Shown: piece after piece, positions 1 to 12,229 of the stretch | Position numbering within the stretch: the stretch's first letter is position 1 | How the letters are laid out: every line of letters starts with the position of its first letter | From: Aurifilum marmelostoma | Lineage: Eukaryota; Ascomycota; Sordariomycetes; Diaporthales; Cryphonectriaceae | Length of the DNA stretch: 64,000 nucleotides | Assembly: GCA_027559495.1 (NCBI GenBank) | Contig: JAMXSV010000003.1 | Coordinates: 372,001-436,000 of the forward strand | Reading direction: 5' to 3' | Notes under the pieces: generated by a model | What the model was told of the DNA's origin: nothing | Database searches by the model: none | What the model saw: the letters and a program-made list of their open reading frames with translations, nothing else | Made by a program: the position numbers and the translations under genes

Positions 1-2568
1 AACCAAACATGAATGTAGAGGTTCCTTAACGCCACAGGATATACAGTGACATGGGCTCGGCGAGTTCTTGCAGCCTGTAATGATGATGCAACCCAAGGTG
101 TTGCATAGCGTGTCAGTGTTCTCGCCCCCCCTGCCGGACATGCTTCGGGATTGGCGAAGCGAGGCTGGACCGACAGACCTGGGAATCCACACTCATGCAG
201 AGTGAGTAAGCATACCCAGACCACCTGCGTAGCTGCGGCAGCCACTGTAACACCCCCGAGCTTTCACCTTTGGGCTCCACTCGCAGGCGCGCCTTGCCTG
301 GAATGATTCTGCCTCGCAGCCAGGGGATTGGGTGTGTGCGTGTTCGGGACCGAGGCTATCATGCAACCTCCGTCTATTGTGCATCACTTTTGTTTTTCCG
401 GCGTGGTTTTGTTTGATGTCTAGTACAGCCGAGTACACCGAGCTTCCCGATCTGAAGTCAATGCTACGTCTTATTCACGCCTTGCAGGTCACCTTGTGCT
501 GCGCCCTTGTATAGGGTGAGTGATGTTCGTTGACTATGTACGGTTTGCGAAATTCCGCCTCGTCGTAGTGGAATTTGAACGGTGTCTCGGGATTCATCAT
601 GAAGGGCTTCTTGTTGGGCTCAAGATGATTTGGAACCGAATAAACCGACCATCAGAAATCTCACATGGAACAGATGTTCCCGGTTATTACTCCTCGATTA
701 ATCATGTATAAAGTCAGCAACTTACGAGCTCAATTGTTCATTTCAGTCAATCTCATGGATCCATTCACCATTCCAGTCTACTAACCTAGCTCGAACAGAG
801 TCATCCCCATATTTGTGTCCAGTCTCAACGGGCTAAGAAATCCTGTCCCAAAGAGCATGTCTACTTCGCTGCCCACGGCTACCACCGAAGCCTCCTTGGT
901 CATCGCTACAACTAGATACATACATGAACCAACGTCTGGCTTGCTCAAAAACTTCGTTATCTTCCGTGCTTGATTCCAAATTCTCATCAACGAAAGGTCT
1001 TGAGAACCCTAAGGTGACAGCGAACCCACTGACAAGGCATCGCCTGTACAGAACCCGACTAACTAACAGCGATGTGGCGACAACAGTCCTGTCCAAAGGA
1101 CACACCTGCTGTAACCTTGGACCACACATAGATCAAGGAGACTTTGGCCTACTGCAGCAGGGGATGTAGCTCCATCTTTTGGTGTATTCTTACGCTTGCA
1201 GCGCTTGAGAAGGAAATCGAAAGAACCAATGTCATGCCACGCCTTCACATCCGCCACAAAACTTGAACGAGACTAGCAAGCCTTGGAAGAGGTCGAGGTG
1301 GTAGCTTCACACCACCATTGCAGAAGAACAGTCTGTGAACACCCTGGTCGGTGGGGGAATGCGGAATCCAACCGTCTACTGAGGGAGAGAGTGATTAGGC
1401 CAGTGTGCCTGCTTTGGTATCGTGAGTGACTCTTCTGTCACATGTGGAAACTGCTCGTCACAATTGCAATGACAGATAGTCGAATGTTATTATACAGTGA
1501 ACAGTGGCTTTACTAGACTTCTACATGAACCGATTGTGTATGTGAAAGGGAACGAAATGTGACGTGGGCACTCGTCCTTTAATCCATCTTTCTCATGGCC
1601 CTATGGTTCGCTGGAGAGAGCTGTAGTAGAGGGACGTAAACCAAGAGGGCTATCATCACTTGAATGGTGCACTGATGAGCAGAAGTGGGGTCCCCATCTT
1701 CGCGCATATGATGCAACACTCTGTAGACTCTGGTGCCCATTACCCAACTCTGCTACGTAATCGCTAGGCATGTCTGACTGCATCCTGCCATATGTCGATG
1801 AGACGCTTCCATATGACCGGCACAGTCACGGAAGGTGTCGATATGTAGTGGCCACACGAGCTGCATAATGAAACCAATAGTGGTCACGATAATGTCGTAT
1901 GATCCCATGCCCAAGGATCCATGCTCGGAGCTAGCATCAAGCACGATGAGGTGCTCAGTCAACGATGGCAAGAATGTCACAAGTGCGGACGAGGGGGGAA
2001 TGTTGACCACGAACATGAAACCATGCAAAGGCGTAGCGTTCGTTGCTCGGTGAAATTTTGCTGGTTGGATCTACGCACCCGTCGTCCTGCCGCCATTGGC
2101 TTTCATGCCCTTATCTGGAGAAAGAACGGCTCATGTACTTCACTATCATCTAATGATAGACCCATAGTAAGACATACTTCGGAGGATGGCAGTCCCAAGC
2201 TGAACCAAAAGTCTGACAACACTCGAACCCTAGTTCTCTTTCCCCCTATTTCTTTCGAAGAGAAGCCATGCCATCTAGTGTATTCGACGTCTTCTGTATC
2301 CAGACAACTTTCTTCTCTAATATTGTCACCTGCTTCAAGCGAGAACGAACTCGTATACGTATGAATCTAGTCTTGAATTGTGAACGGATATCTAATATTG
2401 CTATGCTGCACCACACGCCCTGGTATTGCCCGTCTAAAATCAGCCAAGGTATCATTATTACCCAAATTACACAGTATAACCTGGATATCTATCCCTCGTA
2501 AGCTACGCAGTCTTCCATGTCTCAGCCTCCGCCAATGAGCTGTAGCCAAAGATCAATCTCTCCTCTCC
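1..2568. other. Intergenic region, no supported gene
   Basis: Both strands hold only short open frames of less than about 150 codons, without recognisable domains or a convincing chain of exons. One minus-strand frame at 1753-2028 is hydrophobic but unrecognised. The last part (about 2370-2568) is likely the 3' flank of the b5 reductase gene that ends at 2569. Confidence 0.5.
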
Positions 2569-4034
2569 TTAGAAGCAGAAGACCTGGTCCGTCATCTTGG
2601 ACGCCGCACTGGGCTTTTCGAACCCTAAGTCCACCAACGCCTTCTTGGCCGCGTTCACCATCCCTGGAGGCCCACACAAGAGCACCTTGGATCCTTGGTC
2701 CTGAGGGTTGGGGAACCTCTGCGCCATGAGCTCCTTGGTGACATATCCGGTTCCGTAGGCCCAGTTCTCGGGCGGGCTGTCCAGGAGATAATGAATCTTC
2801 AGGTTGTTCGGATACCTTCTCGCAAACGTCTCGAGCTCCTCGCGCAGGAGGATATCACCTTCTGACCGGTTCGCATAGATCAGGCTGACCTCGGTGGCGT
2901 CTCTCGGATCCTCGCAGATGGCCCGGATCAGCTGGTACATGGGTGTGATGCCTGTGCCGCCAGCGAGCATGCCGATCTTGGTGCAGAGACCCCTCCTGTA
3001 CCGCATCGCGCCCTTGGGCCCCCTGAACAGGACCTCGTCGCCCACGGAGAGGTTGGCGAGGTATTTGCCCGTCAGCAGGCCATCGGGGTAGACCTTGATG
3101 ATGAGATCGAGGATGCCCTTGTCGGCGTTGTTTGACACGGGCGTGTAGGATCGCTGGACAGTCGCACCGTCTATCGTTGCCTTGATCGCGACGTGTTGGC
3201 CTATCGGCAGACCGAGCACGGTATCTGGCGTGGGCAGCTCGAAGACGAGCCTGTAGACGTTGGGCGCGACAAGCTCCTTCTTGATGAGGGGGAGAGGGTG
3301 GAATGTCTGGGGGTCGAGCCAGCCTCTCGAGAGGAGAGGGTCTACCCTGGCTATCCGGGGAATCTTCTTGTGTGGGGCTTCGCGGTGTAGGAAGCCGTCC
3401 ATGCTCAGCAGTTGCGAGGCTTTCCTCACACCCCAGCCGCCGATGAGAAGGGCGACCGTGGAAGCCAGGAAGAAGCCCTCAGCAAAGCCAAGCCCTCCAT
3501 TTGTGCTTGCAGAACCCTGGAACTTGCTCGCTCTGACCAGTTCTGACAGGTTCGACAGATCTGCTTTTCGTAGGCCAAGCAGTGCACCGGTCAGGGCACC
3601 CAGGGATACAACCGTGCCGCCGACTGCCGCAGTTGGATTTATGCTGCCCTTGGCAATCTGTGGTTTTGGCACGGCCTTGACGGCTAACCGCACTGCTTTT
3701 GATGCTGTCGGTGCCTTGGAGTTGCCCTTGAGCTTGCCGATGTGGTATGCCGCCATGATCTCTTCGGCGTCCTCCGAGTGGCCTGCGTCGTCGAAGGCTT
3801 GCGTCCCATCCTTTCCTGCCACGTCCAACAGGATATCCACGCCTCCTGGATGGTCGTCTAAATATTTAGTGAGATCGTATACTGGGTTCTGAATGTTAGC
3901 ATCTCGTGTTTCTTCACGGATTGCGTAGATAATCTTCGTCACTTACCCTCGCCGCGGATGGTCATCCAGCAATCTTTGCGCTCGCAGTGCGCTGCCACCT
4001 CCTTGGTGGTGAACTCTGTTGTCATCGCGCCCAT
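2569..4034 (-). CDS. Cytochrome b5 / NADH-cytochrome b5 reductase fusion protein
   Basis: Two exons, 4034-3947 and 3881-2569 (intron GTAAGT...CCCAG), giving 466 aa. The start is ATG 4034; a second in-frame ATG lies three codons on. The intron splits the heme domain between the CWMTIRGE and VYDLTKYL motifs. Residues about 8-85 form a cytochrome b5 domain with the axial-His HPGG motif and a second His in GHSEDA. A linker with two hydrophobic stretches (about residues 115-185) could anchor the protein in a membrane. The C-terminal half is a ferredoxin-reductase module with FAD motif RSYTPVS, NAD motif GGTGITP and a CGPPGM segment. The family passes electrons from NADH through FAD to b5 heme and then to desaturases, hydroxylases or P450s. 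It is transcribed away from the P450 at 5210, which suggests a shared promoter and a redox partnership (inferred). Confidence 0.93.
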
Positions 4035-5209
4035 GCTGTATGTATTGTCTAAGCACTTTGTCATAGACGAATCAAGATTTCCTCTTCTTCTTGAAATTCT
4101 TCAGGAGCCTGTTCAACGGTGTCACTCTGGCGGCAGACATTGTCCCGCAATGGCCGGCGTGGGTCGTGTCTTATAAGTCAGGTCCTCGCAAACACCGATT
4201 CTAGCGACCAGTCAGGGGCGATTCCATTCCTCGGAAGACAACGGTCTGCTATCTGATCCGTTCGTGAGGACCCATATTATTTTTTCTCGAGTATTCCCTG
4301 AGACCGTTTTCGGGTGGAGCCGCCGAGGCTGCTCTGACGTTGCGTTTAGTGAGAGTCCCAGAATAGATGCCGAGGTCGTCTCTTTGTCTTAATTAATCAC
4401 CACGCGGAGACCCTCGCATCCACGCAATTGGCCTCTAGCAGCGACGACATCCATGTAGTCTTCTCCATAATATCCTGCAGTATCCTCTCAGAAAACGAAC
4501 GTTGCAAATTCTTTTCTCCTTGATCGTGCCAAGAGGTTTCCACTCTGCCCAAAGGAGGAAAAAACAATTAAAAAAAAATTCTGTTACAACGAAAGAAGTG
4601 TACCACAGCAGTACATTTACGCTGCAATATCTACATCCTAATCGTGCAGATCTTCAACGGCCGGAATTCAACGTCAACTCCGGCCCGGAGTGCCGAGGCA
4701 GTTCAGACTTACCCACCAAAATCTCCCTGCATTACTTGTTATACGTCACAATCTGCATTTTATTTTGCGGGTCAACGGTTTTTTCTCAATGCCTTGTATC
4801 TCGCTCTGACCGATAGCTGAAGGTGAGATAGAAAGAAAGAAAGAAAAAAAATCCTCTACACAGGGACAAAATTGTCGCACGACATGGCAATTGCGCCTCG
4901 GCAAGTGGACCTTTCTGGAATCATGTTATCATGCCTTTTTGAGCCTCTCTGCACCCTTCGCCATCTCCATTGGAGCGCGAGGCTCTGCAGTGAAATCCTA
5001 TCTAAACCCCTGCAGACACCGGGAAGAACCCCTTTTAAGACGATTCAAATAAATCGAGGCACTTGGCCATCAATTCTTGCTGTGCCCAATCCACACCAGT
5101 AGATATCAAGACAACTCAACCTCCGGTGAACATATCATCCATCAACATACACAAGGCTTGCTATCTGTTGGCGGACAGCTTCTTTTCCTTCAACTAATCA
5201 CAAATCATC
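4035..5209. promoter_or_regulatory. Divergent intergenic region between b5-reductase fusion and P450
   Basis: About 1.2 kb separates the two divergent start codons and holds no supported gene. It should contain both promoters. A/T-rich tracts near 4560-4580 and 4830-4860 are visible. No operator can be named from sequence alone. Confidence 0.5.
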
Positions 5210-6955
5210 ATGAGGCCATCAACAATATCAAGACAATTTTATCTCCTCGGAGAGGATGTCTCCACAGCACAAGACATTGAGATCCCTTCATCAATAGATG
5301 AGAGCGGGCTGCGGCAACTTGTCGCATCGCATTTCGCAATTGTCGAGTCTCAGGGTCAGTGGCATTCTCTTGCTTTTCACCCCCCTCACTTTTAGCCATA
5401 GTACTTTGACTGACTGACTGACTGCTTTCCAGGCATCGGCTTTATCAGCGAAAATGAAGCCCTCACATCGACTGCTGACGTCCTGGATGCTCATGGCCCC
5501 GTCTCCATCACGATCGACGGCAAGGCGGTCCACGAGGTTCCAGGACCAAAGGGGCTGCCTTATGTCGGCAACTACCTGGAAGTATTTCCCGATCATCTTG
5601 GAAACCACGCACGGCTTTTCGAAAAGTACGGCCCCATTTTCAAGACGAACAACATGGGCACTGTCAACTACTTCACCAACGACCCAGCCCTCGCGACGAT
5701 ATTCTTCACCGAGTCCGACTTCTTCAGCAAGGAAATCATACAAGGACACCCGCTCTTCCCCATCAAGAACCAAGAGGCGGGTGTGTTTACGAGCGACACC
5801 AAGACCGAGGAGTGGAAGATGGCCCACAAGTTCCTGCCGCCATTCTTCGGCCCCAAAGCCGTCCGCCACTACGCGCCAACGATGAACAAGACCGTGGAGG
5901 GCGCGTTCAAGGTGTTCGACGAGCTGGCCGACCGGGATGAGGCATGGAACGTCTACCCTTACATGATGAAGCTGGGCTCGCAGGCCGTGGGCAAGCTCAT
6001 CCTGGGCATGGACTTCAACCACTTCTCCGGCGTCGACGCCCCGCCCCACGAGATGGTCATGCTGATCGCCGAGTCCCTGGAACTGATGAAGAAGCTGACC
6101 AGTATGCCGCACTGGTACTCGATGCTGCCGTTTGGAGACCCCAAGAGGCTGCAGTCCATCAGTACGCGCATGGAGACGCTGTTTCTGAATGCGTTTGAGG
6201 AGGCGTCCAGGGGCACCGAGAACCTGGACCTGCAGGAGGCCGCCCTCAAGGCCGAGAACATGATCGACTATCTTGTCCGCGCCACCGATAACGCCGGCAA
6301 CAAGATGCCGCCAAACAAGTCCTGGCAGCCTCTCGTCGTGGCCACGGGTGCAGGCTTCACCACCACCAGCTCCCTGATGTCCTGGCTCCTCTACTCCGTC
6401 GTCAACTACCCGGGCATGCAGGAGAGGCTGCTCCAGGAGCTTGTCGACAACGGCTTCACCGACGACACGGTGGTGACGGACGAGCTCACGTCCAAGCTCA
6501 CGTTCCTGGACCGCTTCGTCAAGGAGACGCAGAGGCGGCACAATCCCTCTTTCCAGCCGGCGCGGACAGCACAGTGCGATGTGGTCCTGCCCGGTGGATA
6601 CAAGGTGCCCAAGGGCAGCGTGGTCGTCCCGTCGCTGCACCAGATCCACAACAGCCCCAAGATCTGGGGCAACCCCGCCGAGTTTGACCCTGACAGGTGG
6701 GACTCGGACAGGGTAAAGAACAGACCTAGAAACTCGTACATGCCGTTTGCGACGGGCCAGAGGATGTGTATCGGGTTCAACTTTGCCCTCCAGGAGGCTC
6801 GCATCTTCCTGACGAAGCTGGTCTGGCGGTATCACTTCACCCTGGCAACCGAGGGCGCAATCGACTACGACCCGCAATTTCAGCTCATCAGGCCGACAAA
6901 CCTGTATGTGCGTGCCGAGCGGAGAGTCAAGTGGCCGCCAAGGAGTGGCCTGTAG
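5210..6955 (+). CDS. Cytochrome P450 monooxygenase with soluble N-terminal extension
   Basis: Two exons, 5210-5354 and 5433-6955 (78-nt intron, GTCAGT donor, TTCCAG acceptor, repeated CTGAC branch candidates), giving 555 aa. The N-terminus has no hydrophobic anchor. An extension of about 84 polar residues precedes the PGPKGLPYVGN segment where P450 domains usually begin. Family landmarks are the I-helix with GAGFTTTSS, ExxR at E413-R416 and the heme loop FATGQRMCIGF with Cys494 as iron ligand. The region around EEWKMAHKFLPPFFGP resembles the soluble CYP102/CYP505 type, which hydroxylates fatty acids, but there is no fused reductase. The divergent b5-reductase fusion could supply electrons (inference). 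The substrate is unknown. Confidence 0.92.
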
Positions 6956-8249
6956 GGGGGACGATATGAGCTCTGGGTCATGGCATGCAATCAATCACAG
7001 GAGTAAAAGGAGTCATTTGGGAGGGGGTGAGGAACATAGATCGGTATTGACTGATAGTTGATTAGATATCCACCAATCATCATTTTACAATGCACAGTAT
7101 TGAACTCTGCTATCCAGATCACACATGGCTATGGTGTCATTGGTATTGATATGTATGCTGTGCTTGTACATCAGTATGCTCTGAACCCTGTATCGATGTT
7201 ACTACCTGGGTTGCTTAAGCAGCTGGTTCTGATAGGCTGCATTGGAAGCGACAGTGTGTTATTGGGCACTTGATCTCTATCTTTTTATTATATTACAAGA
7301 GATTTTACTGTATAATGTTCTCATAATGCCAAGTACAATCGCTGAGAGGAGAAACCGCGCTAGAGAGAATATGTGAGTCCATGGATGCCAACAGCCTTCT
7401 CCTCAAAGCCAGATTAGGAAAGGCGTCCCCACCCAGCCAATAGTCTTACACGATTCTGGTGAGGCTGTACATTGCACTTTGTATTGATCGCAGAGCTAAC
7501 GAGAAACAGGTTGTTCATGACTTATAACTCACTTGAACGCAAAGATCCAGGGCTTGATTCTTTATCCAACTAAACCTGCTTGCCTTATTAGTTCTCTGAA
7601 ATGTAAGAGGCCTGCTTCACAATTAGTGACTTAACTTGGGTTGGACTTTAGTGCCAAGGAGATGCAGACCCTCAGTGCAGATCATTGGTTTTCGAGTTAT
7701 CATCCATCTTGTCAAATTTTCCATCAAAAGATATCCGTGTTAACAGCCCGGCCCTGATCTTTACCAGTTTAATTTACAGGGAAGTGCTTCGTAGTCTCGT
7801 CTTTGCCTGGCAGCGCTGAAACAAGTCTGTCGTATATATCATAACCTGCAGCCTGATTTTCTTTGATGTGGAACTTGTTCTATAAACCCCTTTTAGATGC
7901 TCGTTCATGCTTGCTAGGCTACCTCTGGAGTATCTAAAAAAGGTTTGAGCCTTGGGTACTGTTATCTTTGAGCTCACTGTCGTTGTTTCCCCTTGCCTTT
8001 CTTCTAATCCCATGAATTGGGAACTCATAGCGCTCTATCCTGACTTTCATATGGGGAATTATACAACTAGGTACCCAAAATGTTATCCACTTGTAGACCT
8101 AGTACTGGAACATATGGACTCTGCCTTTTGAACATTGAGCTTTTTTGTCCTGTATATCTTGGACATGCAAGTCGAGTTTGACGGAATTTCAACCTGTCTT
8201 CTGTCCTCCCTAGTGGCACACCTGTGGTCCATACCTATGCACCGAAATC
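6956..8249. other. Intergenic region
   Basis: This is the 3' flank of the P450 followed by AT-rich sequence leading to the ankyrin gene. Only short unsupported open frames are present and no RNA gene was recognised. Confidence 0.5.
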
Positions 8250-9259
8250 ATGACTGCTGTTCACATTACTCTGGACAATGTCCGGCTCTTTCTTCAGGCT
8301 GCTGAACAGGGCAACATTGCCCTTGTGTCTGACATGCTCAAGACCATTGCAGAGGCAAACTTTACTACTCGGGGATTTATCCTTGTGGATATGGTCGACT
8401 ACAAGGGCAATACTGCCCTCATGAGAGCCGCCAGAGGTGGCCAACTGGGTGCGCTTCTCATTATTCTCTGACAGGAGATTCTTCTTGAGCTACAGGTTAG
8501 ATGCCAAGGATTCTAATCCGCCTGCTAACTTCGTCCCGTCTAGAGATTGCCAACCTCATGCTCAACAACGACATCTGGGCTGATAGAAGTCTCGATCGAC
8601 TCCAGTATATCAACGCACAAGACAAAGATGGCATGAGCGCTCTCCACACTGCCGTCCTGTACGGCCAACTCGCGTTCCTCAGACTCCTCGCCAGAAACGG
8701 CGCGAGCGCCAATACCGTCAACGCAGACGACCTGACGCCCCTACTATCTGCGGTCAGAAAGCACACCGAGGAAACCGATCCACCCCAAAAGACCACATAC
8801 ACCAATATCATCGAGGTGTTACTCAGCAGCAGGTGCGCCAAGATCGACTACCCTTCCACCAACGGCGACCGCGCGATCCACGAAGCCTCCCGGGCCCACG
8901 ACGTGGACCTGGTGACTACGCTGCTCCGCGGCGGTGCCAACCCCAGCGTGCAGAACTGTGAGGGAGAAACGGCACTGCACGGGGCGGTGGAATCCGGTAA
9001 CCTTGAGCTGGTCAAGGTCCTCCTGGAGGGCGGTGCCGACCCGAACCTGTACAACTACAAGGGCGATACCGTTCTCCATACTGCCATGAGGGCGCCTCCC
9101 ACGCGGCAGAGGTACATTGTGAATATCGTCGAGGCGCTTCTGGCCGCTGGTGCGATGCCTGAAAAGCGCAATGTGCATGGCCTCGACACGTGGGAGCTCG
9201 CACAGCTCTTGGGCATCGACGAGGTTCATGCTTATTTCATACATCGCTCTCTGCAGTGA
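8250..9259 (+). CDS. Ankyrin-repeat protein
   Basis: Two exons, 8250-8448 and 8544-9259, giving 304 aa. The 95-nt intron has a non-standard GTGCGC donor, a GCTAAC branch site at 8524-8529 and a CTAG acceptor. Joining restores an unbroken ankyrin repeat across the junction (GNTALMRAARGGQLEIANLM), which is the main reason for choosing this splice. About six ankyrin units follow, with signatures such as GMSALHTAVLYGQ, GETALHGAVESGNLELVKVLL and GDTVLHTA. There is no signal peptide, membrane segment or catalytic domain. Ankyrin repeats bind other proteins; the partner and role are unknown. It stands alone between two gene-free stretches. Confidence 0.85.
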
Positions 9260-10615
9260 AGGGGAAGGGATCAGAATCACTGCATAATTTCCTGGAAGAC
9301 GCATACGTTGTTTCGGTTGGCAGTGGGGCGGTAGCAGCCCTGGGATGTGCGGAGACTTTCGTTGGTAGACCCTTTTCACGGGTCGTCTTCATCAAAGTAT
9401 TCTAGACTGTGAACAAAGTTTGACGACCAGCGGTAGGCTGTTATCACCTATTGGGCTCATCATCTGTCGTGTTCACCATGAGATACATTGTATATGTGCA
9501 AAATCATCGACCAAACCTTTTTCAGGGCTGCGCGGTAGATGCTCATGAGCATCAGTCTGCTTTGCCTCGGAGCATGATATTTCAACGCCAGCCAGGCAAG
9601 GAACAACAGACAAGCCTTCTCAGGCAGGAAGGCCCAGGGAACATGGAAAAGAATCGTGCCAAGATGATTGTCATGGGAAAAGCCGCCGTGGTCTATATAA
9701 CTATATACAGTTCTACAACATCAAATATTGCAACGAGCTTGAGTGAGCGTAGCCCTGAATAACAAGGAGGCTGCTGAAGATTCAAATGAGATAATTATAA
9801 CACAACTGGCCTCACCTCGCATTCATGAAGGCACTGGAGTGTGTTACGAATCTCCTTATGTCGATGTGACATGTATGGAAGTCGGAATGTGAGTAGTACG
9901 AATGATGGCAGGAGACAGGCTATCGGATAGTGTACGGACACAGTGGAGTACTGAGGAGCGCCCAATATAGTCTTCCAGCTCCGGTCTACGTCGAAGCACG
10001 CAGGCCTGTCATCTAAACTTCCAAAACACTACGATCGACATCAAAATTTACCATGGAAGAAGCCTCGCTAATCGATGCCTTGATTGCAAAGCATGTTGAC
10101 TCACTGGTGCCGGTGGATCCACGAGAAGGATTGGCCCTTGACGACCTTGAATGATCACAGTATGGACAGGGAAGAAGCAGGTTGATAGCCCTTGAATGCA
10201 GCCAGTACCTTTGAAATTCCATTGCTATGCAGACCGAAAAGACCACATGAGACCGTTTCCATGCTAAGAACAGTTGAAAATGATCTTCCTAGGACTCATT
10301 TCTCCAGGAACGATCGCGACTAGTCATAAGTCATTCGAGTTGGGTGGCCTACTAGCCCTCATGACACAACTTTGAAAAAGGCCACTCGGTGTTCCCTATC
10401 TCGACAGAATTGGTAGGCGATGGAATGGACTCCATATCGACTGCAGCATCTCTTCTTAACGTGGTTCCATGAAGGGAACGATCAGTACGCCACGATGACA
10501 CCGATCGGTGTTGTACAAGGGGACGGTAGCCGCGGCGACATGGAGACTCTGAGCCCATGCGTCTTGGGCCCGACCTCTGGTAATCACACCGGTGGCGGCA
10601 TGAGCAAGGCCTCCC
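9260..10615. other. Intergenic region with one weak 33-codon ORF
   Basis: No supported gene. A 33-codon plus-strand ORF at 10053-10154 starts in good context (ACCATGGAAG) and encodes an acidic peptide beginning MEEASLIDAL. It has no recognised relative and no clear following exon, so it is noted but not called. Confidence 0.4.
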
Positions 10616-12229
10616 CTATGCCGAGCTCACATGTTCTTCACGGCGGAAACCGCCTCGGTGGCCTCCTCGAGGGCCACCACGACCACGGCCGCGGTGGCCA
10701 TCACCTCGGAATCCGCCACGGCCACGGTGGTGTCCTCCGCGGCCACCACGGAATCCTCCTTCACGATCTCCACGGCCACGGTTGCGCTGCACGGACTGGA
10801 ATCCATCGTTGGCGTCGGGAGTGGAGGTGGAGGTGGAGGGCTCAGGGTGGTCGTCGGCCCAGGACTGAGAACTGGCAGCGGTGGGGGCGGCCGGAGCGGC
10901 GTTGGGGGCAGTCTCAGTCTGAGGGGTCTCGGCAGGCTTTTGGACCTCAACCCACTCCTGAGAAGCAGCCAGGTCGTTACCCACGTCCCACTGATTCTCC
11001 GCCGCAGCGTTGGCCGCGCTGTCGCCGACATCGGCATTAGGGATCGACGTCTCGCCCTCCTCAGCCTGGGTTTCGTCGGCCTGGCCATTCGTCAGAGCAA
11101 CATCGGTTCCAGCATCGATCTCGGTGAGACCCGCGTTCGCGACGGTGGGGTCAGTCTGAACTAGGTGAGACGACTCGGTGGGGACGGGCTCGGCTTCTGA
11201 TGACTCCTCTGCGGGGAGCTCAGTCAGGTCGGCAACGGTCGAGGAGTCGGTGATCTGCTGCTTGACGGTAGCATCTGGGGCAGGTTAGTATTTGTGGGCC
11301 ATGACTAGTGTGACGTAGTTTGTCTGTTGGGATCTTACAGGTCACCTGCAGAGCCTCGCCGGTCACGCTGGTCGTGGTATCATCAGTGCCGTGGAACAGC
11401 TTGACCATAGATGCCACGGCAGCCGAGTCGCCGCCATAGACACTGGCAAGGATGCCCTCATTCGCCTTGTCCAGATCCTCCTCGGAGCCAGGAGCCTCAC
11501 CGCGCCTCTGCGCGACAAGACGCAGGAACTGGGAGACCACCAAGAAGCCGTCTTCGACCGCCTTCTTGAGATCAGCCTCGGCCTGCTTCTTGACCTCAGC
11601 TATAGCATCAGCCTTCTCCTTCTCGAACTTGTTGGTCAACGCCTTCTCCGTCTCAGCCTTTGTAGAAGCGGCGATAGCGCGCCACTCGTCGTCGAGCTTC
11701 TGGACCTGAGCCAACTGCTCCTCGTACCGGGCAAGCTCAGCCTCGAGAGCTGGCTTGTTGTCGACCTGTCGCTTCTGATCGGCGTTGATGATCTTCGCGG
11801 CGATGAGTTGTTCGATGGACTTGTCCTTGTTCTCCTTGATCAGGGCTTCGGGTTTCGATGCGTTGGACTATCGGCAAAATGTCAGCTGCTTAACAATTCG
11901 AACTTGAGAAACTGTGGGAAGGTAGGCAAGGCTTACAATCTTCTTGCTGGTGTTGCGAATGTTCCTGTTGGACCAAGTCAGTAAGCAAGGCCATAGGGGC
12001 CGGATCCAAGACAATTGAGGGCAACATACTTCTTCAAGTCACGAATGTAGGCATTCTCAGTGGTCTCGTTGGCACCAGCAACAGAGACAGCCTTGTCAGA
12101 AGAAGCTGTTGCAGGAGCAGGAGAGCCAGTACGCTCTGTGGCAGCAGCGGCAGCAGCCTTGGCCTTCTTCTTCTTGGCCGACTTTGACTCAGCCTGAGCA
12201 GGTGGGTTCTGGACAGAGGAAGCAGGCAT
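10616..12229 (-). CDS. YAG7: YAG7-like protein with C-terminal RGG domain
   Basis: Four exons: 12229-12030, 11964-11937 (28 nt), 11867-11339 and 11274-10616, giving 471 aa. All introns have GTANGN-type donors and YAG acceptors, and the phases close. The N-terminus is Ala/Lys-rich with a basic KSAKKKKAK patch. Next comes a conserved core around AYIRDLKKNIRNTSKKI and a long charged coiled coil (about residues 80-200), typical of fungal YAG7-like proteins. The last 70 residues are an Arg/Gly-rich tail (RGRGRGG repeats) like those in RNA-binding proteins. Yeast Yag7 is poorly characterised; a role in RNA or ribosome biology is inferred from the tail. The start at MPASSVQ was preferred over an in-frame upstream ATG at 12286 because it matches the family's short N-terminus. 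Confidence 0.85.

Noticed and set aside
1753..2028. A hydrophobic 91-codon minus-strand frame
   Set aside because: Possibly a relic of a membrane protein, but no motif or adjoining exon could be identified.
5291..6994. A 567-codon minus-strand open frame
   Set aside because: It is the exact antisense of the P450 and its composition (Arg/Leu/Val/Gly/His-rich without motifs) is that of a shadow of a GC-rich gene.
10053..10154. A 33-codon ORF in good start context
   Set aside because: Too short, no relative recognised and no following exon; it could be chance.
10631..11164. A 177-codon plus-strand Gly/Ser/Thr-rich frame
   Set aside because: Antisense of the RGG tail of the YAG7-like gene; low complexity results from the GGN repeats.
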